This document shows positions 1 to 6,667 of a stretch of DNA of 8,221 nt, piece by piece. Position 1 is the stretch's first letter, and every line of letters begins with the position of its first letter. The notes below the pieces were generated by a model. That model ran no database searches and was not told the DNA's origin. It saw only the letters and a list, made by a program, of their open reading frames with translations. The stretch is from UMGS1498 sp900552335 (lineage in GTDB: Bacteria; Bacillota_I; Bacilli_A; RF39; UBA660), in assembly GCA_902477075.1 (NCBI GenBank), contig CABSFU010000032.1, positions 1 to 8,221 of the forward strand, given 5' to 3'. A program made the translations under genes and the position numbers.

Positions 1-51
1 TATGGAAATGACCACAGTCTTGGCGGTTTCCGTGTAGTATTAGCTTATTAA
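1..51 (+). CDS. C-terminal end of a protein, possibly SUMF1/formylglycine-enzyme-like or a surface protein
   Basis: The frame starting at base 1 is open and reads YGNDHSLGGFRVVLAY before a TAA stop at 49-51. Only the last 16 residues are present, so the start and most of the gene lie to the left. A terminal G-F-R-V-V-L pattern is typical of the last strand of SUMF1/FGE-type (C-type-lectin-like) domains and of some large secreted proteins of gut Firmicutes. That resemblance is the only support for a family. A terminator-like hairpin directly after the stop supports this being a real gene end. The product assignment is tentative. Confidence 0.5.
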   Translation, partial: YGNDHSLGGFRVVLAY

Positions 52-56
52 TAAAC

Positions 57-90
57 AAAAAAACAAGTATCTTTATTTACTTGTTTTTTC
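57..90. terminator. Bidirectional rho-independent terminator between convergent genes
   Basis: The arm AAACAAGTA (61-69) pairs perfectly with TACTTGTTT (78-86) around an 8-base loop. The flanking A-run and T-run extend the stem to about 12 pairs. A T-run follows the stem on the plus strand, and the A-run on the left supplies a U-run for minus-strand transcripts. It can therefore end both the gene entering from the left and the minus-strand cysteine-rich gene. That gene's stop codon (73-75) lies inside the loop. Confidence 0.8.
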
Positions 91-237
91 TTTGTAACTA
101 TCACACATTGTAGTTTCTTTACATCCGCAACCATCACAATTGCAAACTTTAATTTTATCCAACTCACAACAATTTTCTTCACAATTACAATGTTCACAAT
201 CATGAACGTTACAATTAATTTTTTGATCCTTTTTCAT
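73..237 (-). CDS. Small cysteine-rich DUF1540-like protein (54 aa)
   Basis: Reading the minus strand from the ATG at 237-235 to the TAA at 75-73 gives 54 residues, MKKDQKINCNVHDCEHCNCE onward. Eleven are cysteines (9, 14, 17, 19, 23, 24, 32, 34, 37, 39, 45), with histidines at 12 and 16. The order I-x-C-x-V-x-x-C, then C-x-L-x-x-I-x-V, then C-x-x-Y near the end matches DUF1540, a family of small clostridial/bacillar proteins presumed to bind metal. A C-x-C-x-x-C-x-C stretch (32-39) adds cysteines to that core. There is no signal peptide or membrane segment, so it is probably cytosolic. The start is set by GGTGAT (minus strand, genomic 246-241), the same site and spacing used by other genes here. 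The function is unknown; metal storage or sensing is inference. It is divergent from the oxygen-sensitive cassette. Confidence 0.85.
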   Translation of the reverse strand: MKKDQKINCNVHDCEHCNCEENCCELDKIKVCNCDGCGCKETTMCDSYKEKTSK

Positions 238-321
238 TTTATCACCATTTATATTCTGGATTTCATATCAAATATTATTCATAAAAATTCAAAAACTTCG
301 TATGGTTAAATAGGTGATCAT
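238..321. promoter_or_regulatory. Divergent intergenic region between the cysteine-rich gene and the activase cassette
   Basis: These 84 bases must carry the start signals for both divergent genes. Two Shine-Dalgarno sites are clear: GGTGAT on the minus strand (246-241) and AGGTGAT on the plus strand (312-318). Promoter hexamers are not convincing. A possible plus-strand pair is TTCATA (278-283), 17 bases, TATGGT (301-306), with two mismatches in each hexamer. AT-rich minus-strand candidates lie around 260-295. No clear operator palindrome was seen. Confidence 0.4.
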
Positions 322-1224
322 ATGAAAATTGGAATTCCTAGAGGATTATATTATTATCATTATAAAGATTTGTGGTTATCCTTTTTTAAAAGACTTGGAA
401 TTGATGTTGTAATTAGTGAAAAAACAACCAAAGATACTATCAAAAAAGGAATGCACTATAGTAATGATGAAATGTGTATTTCTTTAAAAGCTTATTTAGG
501 TCATGTTGTAAGTTTACAAGGAAAATGTGACTATGTTTTATTACCAAGAATTGAAAATTATGGCCTTAACAATCAAACTTGTACCAATTATTTAAGTACA
601 TATGACATTATTACCAATTTACTTGAAATTCCTGCTTTACACTATAATATATCGCTTACTAAAAATAAAACAGAAGAAAAAGAATTTTTAAAATGGTCAT
701 CCATCTTGAAAAAAAGTAAAAAAGAAATCAAAGAAGCTTATCATTTAGCTTGCTTAGATGCTATGAAAATTAGAAAAGCATTAGAAGAAAAAAATAGGCA
801 AAAATTAGATAGTAAAAAAATAAAAATTTTAATTGTGTCACATCCTTATAACATATTTGATTCTTATTTTGGAAAAAATATTATTCGTGTATTAGAAGAA
901 AACAATATAGAAATGATTTACTCTGAATATTTTAATACTACCAAAACCAATTTAAATTCTAATCAGTTATCACAAGGAAACTACTTTAAATATTCCAAAG
1001 AAGAAGTTGGATCTATTTTAGAATGTAAAGATAAAATAGATGGTATTTTATTTTTAACTGCTTTTCCTTGTGCATTAGATTCTTTAATTATTCCTTTAGT
1101 AATAAAAAAAATATCACTACCTTCTACCCATTTAATTATCGATGAAGAAAACAGTATGACAGGATTGATTACAAGGATAGAAAGTTTTATTGATATTATA
1201 GAAAGGAATAAAATTCATGGATAA
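322..1224 (+). CDS. DUF2229-type acyl-CoA dehydratase activase-related protein (HgdB-like paralogue)
   Basis: This 300-residue protein matches the DUF2229 family of proteins related to 2-hydroxyacyl-CoA dehydratases and their activases. The N-terminus IGIPRGLYYY (3-12) followed by LWLSFFKRLGIDVVIS (17-32) is the family signature. Candidate iron-sulfur ligands are C52 (in E-M-C-x-x-x-K-x-x-L-G-H), C87 (Q-T-C) and C250 (F-P-C); C69, C144 and C235 are further cysteines. It is basic in the middle and has no signal peptide or membrane segment. Residues 278-294 (S-M-T-G-L-I-T-R-I-E-S-F) closely resemble the C-terminus of the next protein, so the two look like paralogous subunits. The start at 322 is supported by AGGTGAT at 312-318. 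It overlaps the next gene by 8 bases. Family assignment is firm. Forming a heterodimer with its neighbour, and the substrate, are inference. Confidence 0.85.
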   Translation: MKIGIPRGLYYYHYKDLWLSFFKRLGIDVVISEKTTKDTIKKGMHYSNDEMCISLKAYLGHVVSLQGKCDYVLLPRIENYGLNNQTCTNYLSTYDIITNLLEIPALHYNISLTKNKTEEKEFLKWSSILKKSKKEIKEAYHLACLDAMKIRKALEEKNRQKLDSKKIKILIVSHPYNIFDSYFGKNIIRVLEENNIEMIYSEYFNTTKTNLNSNQLSQGNYFKYSKEEVGSILECKDKIDGILFLTAFPCALDSLIIPLVIKKISLPSTHLIIDEENSMTGLITRIESFIDIIERNKIHG

Positions 1225-2278
1225 AATAGCAATCCCTTTAATGGGAAACTACGAAGTACCTGCCGTTTATTTTCTAAAACATATTTTAGGAAAAGAAGTA
1301 GTGAAAACACCTAAAATAACAAAAAAAACAATGGAACTCGGAACTAAAAATAGTCCAGAATTTGTATGTACTCCTTTTAAATATACACTGGGATCTTTTA
1401 TAGAAGCATTAGAAAATGGTGCGAATATACTAGTACAAGCGGGTGGAGGATGTAGATATGGTTATTATTATGCTTTGCAAGAACAAATTTTAAAAGATTT
1501 GGGATATAAATTTACTCTTATTAATTTAGTAAGTAAAGGAAAAATAAATATCAAAAAAATCATTCAAGAATTTCAAAAAGTAAATCCAAAATTATCAATG
1601 TTCAAAATGTTGTACTATGGTTTTATTGCCAAAAAAATGGTTGATTATATGGATTCTTTAGAAGATTACATGAGACATAATATGGGATTTGAAATAAAAC
1701 CTAAAATGGGAAAGTACTATAAAAAAATGTTAAAAGAACTAGAACATACAAAAGGATACTTTGATTTAAAAAGAATTTATCGAAAATATTCTAAAAAAAT
1801 CAAAAATGTCAAATGTATAAAACCTAAAAATAGAATCAAAATTGGTATCATAGGGGAATTATATACTGTGATGGAACCTTTTAGTAATTATGAATTAGAA
1901 AAAAAATTAATGGAAAATCATGTAGATATTACAAGGTTTACAAATGTACAATATCTTGTTTTTAAAAAACACAAAAAAATAAAAAAATTAATGAAATATG
2001 CGAAAGAATATGTAACCTATAAAATGGGTGCGGATGCGAGTGATAATATAGCTCGAATGAAATATTTTTGTGAAAATAAATATGATGCTGTAATTCATAT
2101 GAAGTCAACATTCTGTACACCAGAAATTGGTGTTATGCCAATCTTAGAAAAGATGAGTGAAGAATATAAAGTTCCCATTATATTTTTTTCTTTTGATGCT
2201 CAAACAAGTACTACTGGCATTCAAACTAGATTGGAAGCTTTATTAGATATGATAGAAATGAGGAAGAAATATGAATAA
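1217..2278 (+). CDS. 2-hydroxyacyl-CoA dehydratase (HgdB-like) family iron-sulfur protein
   Basis: This 353-residue protein has the features of an HgdB/HgdC-associated dehydratase-like subunit. These are P-E-F-V-C-T-P-F-K-Y-T-L-G with C51 (47-59), G-G-G-C-R-Y-G-Y-Y with C79 (76-84), and S-T-F-C-T-P-E-I-G with C300 (297-305). C51, C79 and C300 are the likely [4Fe-4S] ligands; C200 and C285 also occur. The C-terminal T-S-T-T-G-I-Q-T-R-L-E-A (330-341) is shared with the upstream protein. The centre (about 105-200) is lysine- and tyrosine-rich. Classical HgdA/HgdB subunits are usually longer, so this is a compact version. A related precedent is the double-cubane cluster proteins, which use an ASKHA activase to reduce small substrates. 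The ATG overlaps the previous stop region by 8 bases, with AAAGGA at 1202-1207 as ribosome site. The substrate is not known. Confidence 0.85.
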   Translation: MDKIAIPLMGNYEVPAVYFLKHILGKEVVKTPKITKKTMELGTKNSPEFVCTPFKYTLGSFIEALENGANILVQAGGGCRYGYYYALQEQILKDLGYKFTLINLVSKGKINIKKIIQEFQKVNPKLSMFKMLYYGFIAKKMVDYMDSLEDYMRHNMGFEIKPKMGKYYKKMLKELEHTKGYFDLKRIYRKYSKKIKNVKCIKPKNRIKIGIIGELYTVMEPFSNYELEKKLMENHVDITRFTNVQYLVFKKHKKIKKLMKYAKEYVTYKMGADASDNIARMKYFCENKYDAVIHMKSTFCTPEIGVMPILEKMSEEYKVPIIFFSFDAQTSTTGIQTRLEALLDMIEMRKKYE

Positions 2279-3218
2279 GCCAAAATGTTATATAGGAATT
2301 GACATTGGTTCTATTTCAACAAAAGGTGTTATCATTAACGAACAAAATGAAATTATGGATTCCATTTATATTGAGACAGAGGCAAACCCGATTAAAGCAT
2401 CTAAAAAAGTAGCAGAATATTTAAAAGAAAAAGCCCAAAACTATCAAATAAAAGGAATAGGTACAACAGGGAGTGCTCGTAAATTAATTGGTTTAATGCT
2501 AGATGCCAATATTATCAAAAATGAAATAACAGCTCATGCAATTGGGACCATGAACTTATATCCAGAAGTATCTACTATCTTAGAAATAGGTGGGCAGGAT
2601 TCTAAAATTATTTTAATGGAAAATGGTATGATAAAGGATTATGCAATGAATACTTTATGTGCTGCAGGAACAGGTGCCTTTCTATCTAGTCAAGCAAAAA
2701 GGTTGCATATTCCAATAGAAGAATTTGGAACGTATGCATTAAAAAGTACCAATCCTGTTAATATAGCAGCTCGTTGTACTGTTTTTGCCGAATCAGACTT
2801 AATTCATAAAGCTCAAATGGGATATCCAAAAGAAGATATTATAGCAGGCCTTTGTAAAAGTATTGTGCTTAATTATTTGAACAATGTTGCTCGTGGTAAA
2901 AAAATAAAAGATAAAGTTGTTTTTCAAGGTGGTGTTTCTAAAAATATAGGCGTTCAAAAATATTTTAAAGAAGTCTTACAAAAAGATATCATTGTAGATA
3001 AAAATGGGCATTTAATGGGAGCCTATGGAATTGCTATTTTATCTCATCATTATGAAACAGATAAAGTATATGACTTCAACTTAAAAGAACTTTCTTTTCA
3101 AACAAAAGGATTGGAATGTAATGGTTGTTCTAATCATTGTGAAATTGTAAAAATTTATAAAAATGATGCCTTAGTAGAAGCACTTGGCAGTAGATGTGGT
3201 AGAACCTTTCACGATTAA
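2271..3218 (+). CDS. HgdC-type acyl-CoA dehydratase activase (ASKHA ATPase, BcrAD/BadFG family)
   Basis: This is a 315-residue ASKHA-fold ATPase of the HgdC/BcrAD_BadFG family. The family is a homodimer that uses ATP hydrolysis to push one electron from a bridging [4Fe-4S] cluster onto a partner enzyme. Motifs are Y-I-G-I-D-I-G-S-I-S-T-K (7-18, phosphate 1), E-I-G-G-Q-D-S-K (105-112, phosphate 2), N-T-L-C-A-A-G-T-G-A-F-L (127-138) and F-Q-G-G-V-S-K-N (218-225, adenosine site). The cluster cysteines C130 and C169 are 39 residues apart, the spacing of the two cluster ligands in HgdC. A C-terminal extension of about 50 residues carries C283, C286, C290 and C309 (C-N-G-C-S-N-H-C, then S-R-C-G), which classical HgdC lacks. 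It closes the three-gene operon with another 8-base overlap and AGGA at 2261-2264. The partners are presumably the two upstream proteins. Confidence 0.92.
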   Translation: MNKPKCYIGIDIGSISTKGVIINEQNEIMDSIYIETEANPIKASKKVAEYLKEKAQNYQIKGIGTTGSARKLIGLMLDANIIKNEITAHAIGTMNLYPEVSTILEIGGQDSKIILMENGMIKDYAMNTLCAAGTGAFLSSQAKRLHIPIEEFGTYALKSTNPVNIAARCTVFAESDLIHKAQMGYPKEDIIAGLCKSIVLNYLNNVARGKKIKDKVVFQGGVSKNIGVQKYFKEVLQKDIIVDKNGHLMGAYGIAILSHHYETDKVYDFNLKELSFQTKGLECNGCSNHCEIVKIYKNDALVEALGSRCGRTFHD

Positions 3219-3226
3219 AAAATTGG

Positions 3227-3255
3227 TTGACAATCTACTTTTTATAGTGTATAAA
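3227..3255 (+). promoter_or_regulatory. Near-consensus sigma-A promoter for topA
   Basis: A perfect -35 TTGACA (3227-3232) is followed by exactly 17 bases and a -10 TATAAA (3250-3255, one mismatch). Transcription should start near 3262, giving a leader of about 18 bases before the topA start. It begins only 8 bases after the stop of the activase gene, so topA can be transcribed independently. I see no terminator hairpin between the two genes, so read-through from the cassette is possible. Confidence 0.85.
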
Positions 3256-3279
3256 AGATAGAGAAACGGGAGTGATACT

Positions 3280-5298
3280 TTGAAAAAATTAGTAATTGTG
3301 GAATCGCCAGCAAAAGTAAAAACAATATCAAAATATTTAGGAAATGATTTTTTAGTCGCTTCATCAAAAGGTCATATTAGAGATTTATCAACAAAAGGTA
3401 AATATGGCTTAGGAGTTGATATTGAAGATCATTTTAAACCAAATTATGTCACAATAAAAGGCAAAAGCAAAGTGGTAACAGAATTAAAAAAAGATGTAAA
3501 AAAAGCAGATTTTGTTTATCTAGCAACCGATCCCGATCGTGAAGGAGAAGCAATCAGTTATCATTTATACGAAGTTTTAGGATTAGATGAAAATCATTAT
3601 GACCGTGTTGTTTTTAATGAAATTACAAAAAATGCTGTTACAGAAGCTTTTCATCATCCAAGAAAAATTGATATTAATTTAGTAGAATCACAAGAAGCTA
3701 GAAGAATCTTAGATCGTATTATAGGATTTCGTTTGTCAAAATTAATTCAGTCAAAAACAGACGGAACATCAGCAGGTAGAGTACAGAGTGTAGCTTTAAA
3801 ATTAATTGTAGAAAGAGAAGAAGAAATTCAGGCTTTTCAAGAAGAAGAATATTATACCATTAAAGCTATTTTTCCTGATTTTGAAGCAGATCTTGTAAAA
3901 TTTAAAACAAAAAAAATAGAAATTAAATCGGAATTAGAAGCAAATGATATTTTAAATAAATTATCTAAATCATTTGAAATAGAAGATATTGAAAAGAAAG
4001 AAAAAAGTAAAAAAGCACCACTTCCATTTATTACAAGTACCCTTCAACAAGCAGCTGGAAACAAATTAGGTATGAATGCGAAAAAAACAATGAGTATTGC
4101 TCAAAAATTATATGAAGGTGTAGATTTAGGAGAGGAAACAGTTGGTTTAATTACCTATATGCGTACAGATTCTACTCGTTTATCACACGATTTCATTAAA
4201 GAGGCAGAATCTTATATTGAAGCTAAATATGGAAAAGAATATAAAGGAAGTGTTCGCCAAAAAAATAGTGAATTTTCTCAAGATGCTCATGAAGCCATTC
4301 GTCCAACTAGTATCAAAAGAGATCCCCTTAGCATGAAACCATTTTTAACACCAGATGAATATAAATTATATCGAATCATTTATTACCGAGCATTGGCTTC
4401 TTTAATGAGCAGCGCTAAAACATTAAATACAGGTATAACTTTAAATAATAATGATTATAAATTCAAGGTAAATGGTCAAACTTTGGTATTTAAAGGTTAT
4501 TTAGAGGTTTATGGAGATTATGAAACACTTACTGAAACAGAACTTCCACCGTTTGATACTTATCAAAGTAATGTTTTAGTATCAACCGATATTGTGAAAG
4601 AACAACATTTTACAGAACCACCTAGTAGATATACAGAACCTAAGTTAGTAGCAGCATTAGAAGAATTAGGAATTGGTAGACCTAGTACATATGCTCAAAT
4701 TGTAGATAATATTCGTACAAGACATTATGTTGAAGTAGTTGATAAAAAATTTGTTCCAACAGAAGTAGGAATAGAAGTTACTAAAAAATTACAAGAATTT
4801 TTTAGTCATATTATCAATGTAGAATATACCGCTAATATGGAAACAGATTTGGATAAAATAGCCGAAGGAAAAGAAGTATGGTATGAAGTTCTAGAACACT
4901 TTTATCAAGATTTTGAGCCTTCTATTCAAGAAGCATTTACCAAAATGGAAAAGAAAGAAGCGGAAAAAACAGGAGAATCTTGTCCAGAATGTGGTAATCC
5001 ACTAGTCATTCGAAAAGGAAAATATGGTTCTTTTGTAGCTTGTAGTAATTTTCCTGCTTGTAAATATATTAAAAATGACAGAAAAGAAACAGAAATATGT
5101 GATTGCCCTAATTGTGATGGCAAAATTATTGAAAAAAGAAGCAAAAGAGGAAAAATCTTTTATGGATGTAATCAATATCCAACTTGTAAAACAGCTTATT
5201 GGGATAAACCAACTGGTGAAAAATGTCCAGAGTGTGGTAGTCTGTTAACAGAGAAAAAAAATAAAATAAAATGTAGTAATTGTGACTACGAAAAATAA
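3280..5298 (+). CDS. topA: DNA topoisomerase I (type IA)
   Basis: This 672-residue protein relaxes negatively supercoiled DNA by single-strand passage. The Toprim domain (about 2-113) has V-E-S-P-A-K (7-12, E8) and the metal-binding D-P-D-R-E-G-E (84-90). The catalytic tyrosine is Y293 in I-T-Y-M-R-T-D-S, and D-A-H-E-A-I-R-P (335-342) and G-I-G-R-P-S-T-Y (464-471) are further conserved type IA motifs. The tail carries three zinc ribbons: C568/C571/C588/C594; C609/C612/C630/C636 with extra C607; and a shorter C649/C652/C665/C668. Length is close to that of other Firmicutes TopA proteins. The start is TTG at 3280, behind GGGAGTGAT (3268-3276). An in-frame stop at 3259-3261 leaves no ATG or GTG alternative, and the next methionine would remove the Toprim domain. 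It has its own promoter and terminator, so it is probably monocistronic. The usual Firmicutes neighbours dprA and trmFO are absent. Confidence 0.98.
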   Translation: MKKLVIVESPAKVKTISKYLGNDFLVASSKGHIRDLSTKGKYGLGVDIEDHFKPNYVTIKGKSKVVTELKKDVKKADFVYLATDPDREGEAISYHLYEVLGLDENHYDRVVFNEITKNAVTEAFHHPRKIDINLVESQEARRILDRIIGFRLSKLIQSKTDGTSAGRVQSVALKLIVEREEEIQAFQEEEYYTIKAIFPDFEADLVKFKTKKIEIKSELEANDILNKLSKSFEIEDIEKKEKSKKAPLPFITSTLQQAAGNKLGMNAKKTMSIAQKLYEGVDLGEETVGLITYMRTDSTRLSHDFIKEAESYIEAKYGKEYKGSVRQKNSEFSQDAHEAIRPTSIKRDPLSMKPFLTPDEYKLYRIIYYRALASLMSSAKTLNTGITLNNNDYKFKVNGQTLVFKGYLEVYGDYETLTETELPPFDTYQSNVLVSTDIVKEQHFTEPPSRYTEPKLVAALEELGIGRPSTYAQIVDNIRTRHYVEVVDKKFVPTEVGIEVTKKLQEFFSHIINVEYTANMETDLDKIAEGKEVWYEVLEHFYQDFEPSIQEAFTKMEKKEAEKTGESCPECGNPLVIRKGKYGSFVACSNFPACKYIKNDRKETEICDCPNCDGKIIEKRSKRGKIFYGCNQYPTCKTAYWDKPTGEKCPECGSLLTEKKNKIKCSNCDYEK

Positions 5299-5307
5299 TA
5301 AAAATTG

Positions 5308-5341
5308 AATAGAACTAATTCGGTTCTATTTTTTTCTTTTT
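5308..5341 (+). terminator. Rho-independent terminator of topA
   Basis: AATAGAAC (5308-5315) pairs perfectly with GTTCTATT (5323-5330) around a 7-base loop. The right arm runs straight into a long T-run (5329-5335, then C and more T). It begins 10 bases after the topA stop. Confidence 0.88.
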
Positions 5342-5420
5342 CCCATATATTAGTAGTAAAAGCAAAGAAAAATAAATACAAATATTTACATAATCTTTAA
5401 AATGTGCTAACCTTAATGTA

Positions 5421-5426
5421 AGGAGG
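5421..5426 (+). promoter_or_regulatory. Full-consensus Shine-Dalgarno AGGAGG
   Basis: AGGAGG lies 7 bases before the ATG at 5434, a perfect match to the anti-Shine-Dalgarno core. It fixes this start and suggests strong translation. Upstream (5342-5420) is AT-rich leader. A CATAAT at 5389-5394 could be a -10 box, but no good -35 sits 17 bases before it, so the promoter is unresolved. Confidence 0.75.
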
Positions 5427-5433
5427 AAGATAT

Positions 5434-6654
5434 ATGTTTTGTGGTGAATGTGGAACAAAAAATAAAAGTGGTGCTCAATTTTGTGAAAACTGTGGGGCAA
5501 AATTACAAACACCTAAAAAAGAAGTCGCAGTAAAAGAAAAAAAGCCAATGACACAAAAACAAAAGATGACAGCAGGAATTATTGCAGTTGTAGCTGTTCT
5601 TGTAATTGGGTTATTTGTTTTTCTAGGTAATTTAACTAGTCCAAAAACAATTGCAGAAAAATTATTTAAGGCATCTGTAGATTATGATTTTGATACCATT
5701 TATGGATATTTAGATGTGGAAGATAGTAACTTTACATCGAAAGAAATGTTTAAAAAAGTAATGGCAAAAGATGCAGATGAAGATAATAAACCTGTTTTGG
5801 TAAATTATACAGTTGGTAATTCTGTGTTATCAGATGATAAAATGTCAACAACAGTAACTATTACTTATATGTTAAAAGATGAAGACGAATCTGATACAAT
5901 GGATATTAAATTAGTTAAATCAAAAGATAAAAAATGGTTATTCTTTGATAATTGGAAAGTAAATGTTAATGGAGTATCTGTTACAAAAAATTATGAAATC
6001 AAAGTTTTAAAAGGTTCAAAAGTAAAATTAGAAGATATTGAATTAACTCAACAATATTTAGATAGTGAAAAATCATCTTCTGATTATGATGTTTATGTAA
6101 TTCCATCTATTTTTGAAGCTAAATATGATATTGCTGTTACTTTGCCAATGGGAGTAGAGTCAAAAGATACAATACGTGTTTATGATGGATCAAAATATAC
6201 CTATCGTTTATCTTTAAGTGACTTAAGTGATGAAGTAAAAGAAAATTTAAAAACAGCTTCTAAAACAAGTTTACAAACATTATATGATGGTGTAAAAGAT
6301 GGAAAAAGTTTTGATGATATTTCTTCTTCATTTACATATGATAATGCTGATTTATCTAAATTAAAGAAAGCATATAGTAATCTTGTAAGTGGTATTGGAA
6401 CATCTCAAAAATTAACATCTATTACATTTAAAGAAATTACACTAAGTAGTTTAGATATTGATTCAAATGGAAAATTAGAAGTATATCTAAAAGCTACATT
6501 TGATTATTCCATCTCTTATGAATCTGGTGATGAAACAAAGACTCATGATAGTGATGATTATGATTATGTTTATTTAACATTTGATTATGTGGATGGAACT
6601 TATCATTTAGTCAATGCATCAAGTTTAAATACATATTTTTCAAGATATTATTAG
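5434..6654 (+). CDS. Zinc-ribbon single-pass membrane protein, TcaA/YvbJ-like layout
   Basis: This 406-residue protein begins with a zinc ribbon, C3-x-x-C6 and C17-x-x-C20 (F-C-G-E-C-G, F-C-E-N-C-G). A lysine-rich linker (29-44) leads to one hydrophobic segment at about 45-67. The positive charge before the segment predicts the N-terminus inside and about 340 residues outside. The outer part starts with S-P-K-T-I-A-E-K-L-F-K-A (69-80), followed by folds like the NTF2/DUF4878-type repeats of TcaA-like proteins. It ends in an Asp/Tyr-rich stretch (about 367-406) that may be a second NTF2-like domain. TcaA and YvbJ have this order: ribbon, membrane helix, extracellular domains. In staphylococci TcaA is linked to cell-wall and glycopeptide response. 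The function here is not established. A gap of 13 bases to the next zinc-ribbon gene indicates an operon. Confidence 0.8.
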   Translation: MFCGECGTKNKSGAQFCENCGAKLQTPKKEVAVKEKKPMTQKQKMTAGIIAVVAVLVIGLFVFLGNLTSPKTIAEKLFKASVDYDFDTIYGYLDVEDSNFTSKEMFKKVMAKDADEDNKPVLVNYTVGNSVLSDDKMSTTVTITYMLKDEDESDTMDIKLVKSKDKKWLFFDNWKVNVNGVSVTKNYEIKVLKGSKVKLEDIELTQQYLDSEKSSSDYDVYVIPSIFEAKYDIAVTLPMGVESKDTIRVYDGSKYTYRLSLSDLSDEVKENLKTASKTSLQTLYDGVKDGKSFDDISSSFTYDNADLSKLKKAYSNLVSGIGTSQKLTSITFKEITLSSLDIDSNGKLEVYLKATFDYSISYESGDETKTHDSDDYDYVYLTFDYVDGTYHLVNASSLNTYFSRYY

Positions 6655-6667
6655 GAAGAGGGATATT

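Noticed and set aside
273..278. TATTAT as a -10 box for the activase cassette
   Set aside because: It matches five of six positions, but nothing resembling a -35 lies 16-18 bases upstream, and such strings are common in AT-rich DNA.
322..2278. Gene 1 and gene 2 as halves of one frameshifted gene
   Set aside because: Each has its own ribosome site, start and complete N- and C-terminal motifs, and the two C-termini are similar to each other, so they are separate paralogous genes.
3219..3279. Possible terminator between the activase gene and topA
   Set aside because: I found no stable hairpin with a T-run here; the segment is explained by the topA promoter and ribosome site.
4926..5144. Minus-strand 72-codon open frame inside topA
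   Set aside because: It lies entirely within the zinc-ribbon-coding part of topA, has no ribosome site, and its composition is that expected from the complement of the cysteine-rich tail.
5386..5421. Inverted repeat TTACAT ... ATGTAA before the AGGAGG site at 5421
   Set aside because: Only six pairs with a 24-base loop in very AT-rich DNA; this is expected by chance and is not enough for an operator or riboswitch.
5315..5512. Minus-strand 65-codon open frame across the topA terminator and the start of the next gene
   Set aside because: It overlaps a terminator and the N-terminus of a well-supported gene, is rich in F, H, L and I from AT-rich DNA, and shows no recognisable motif.
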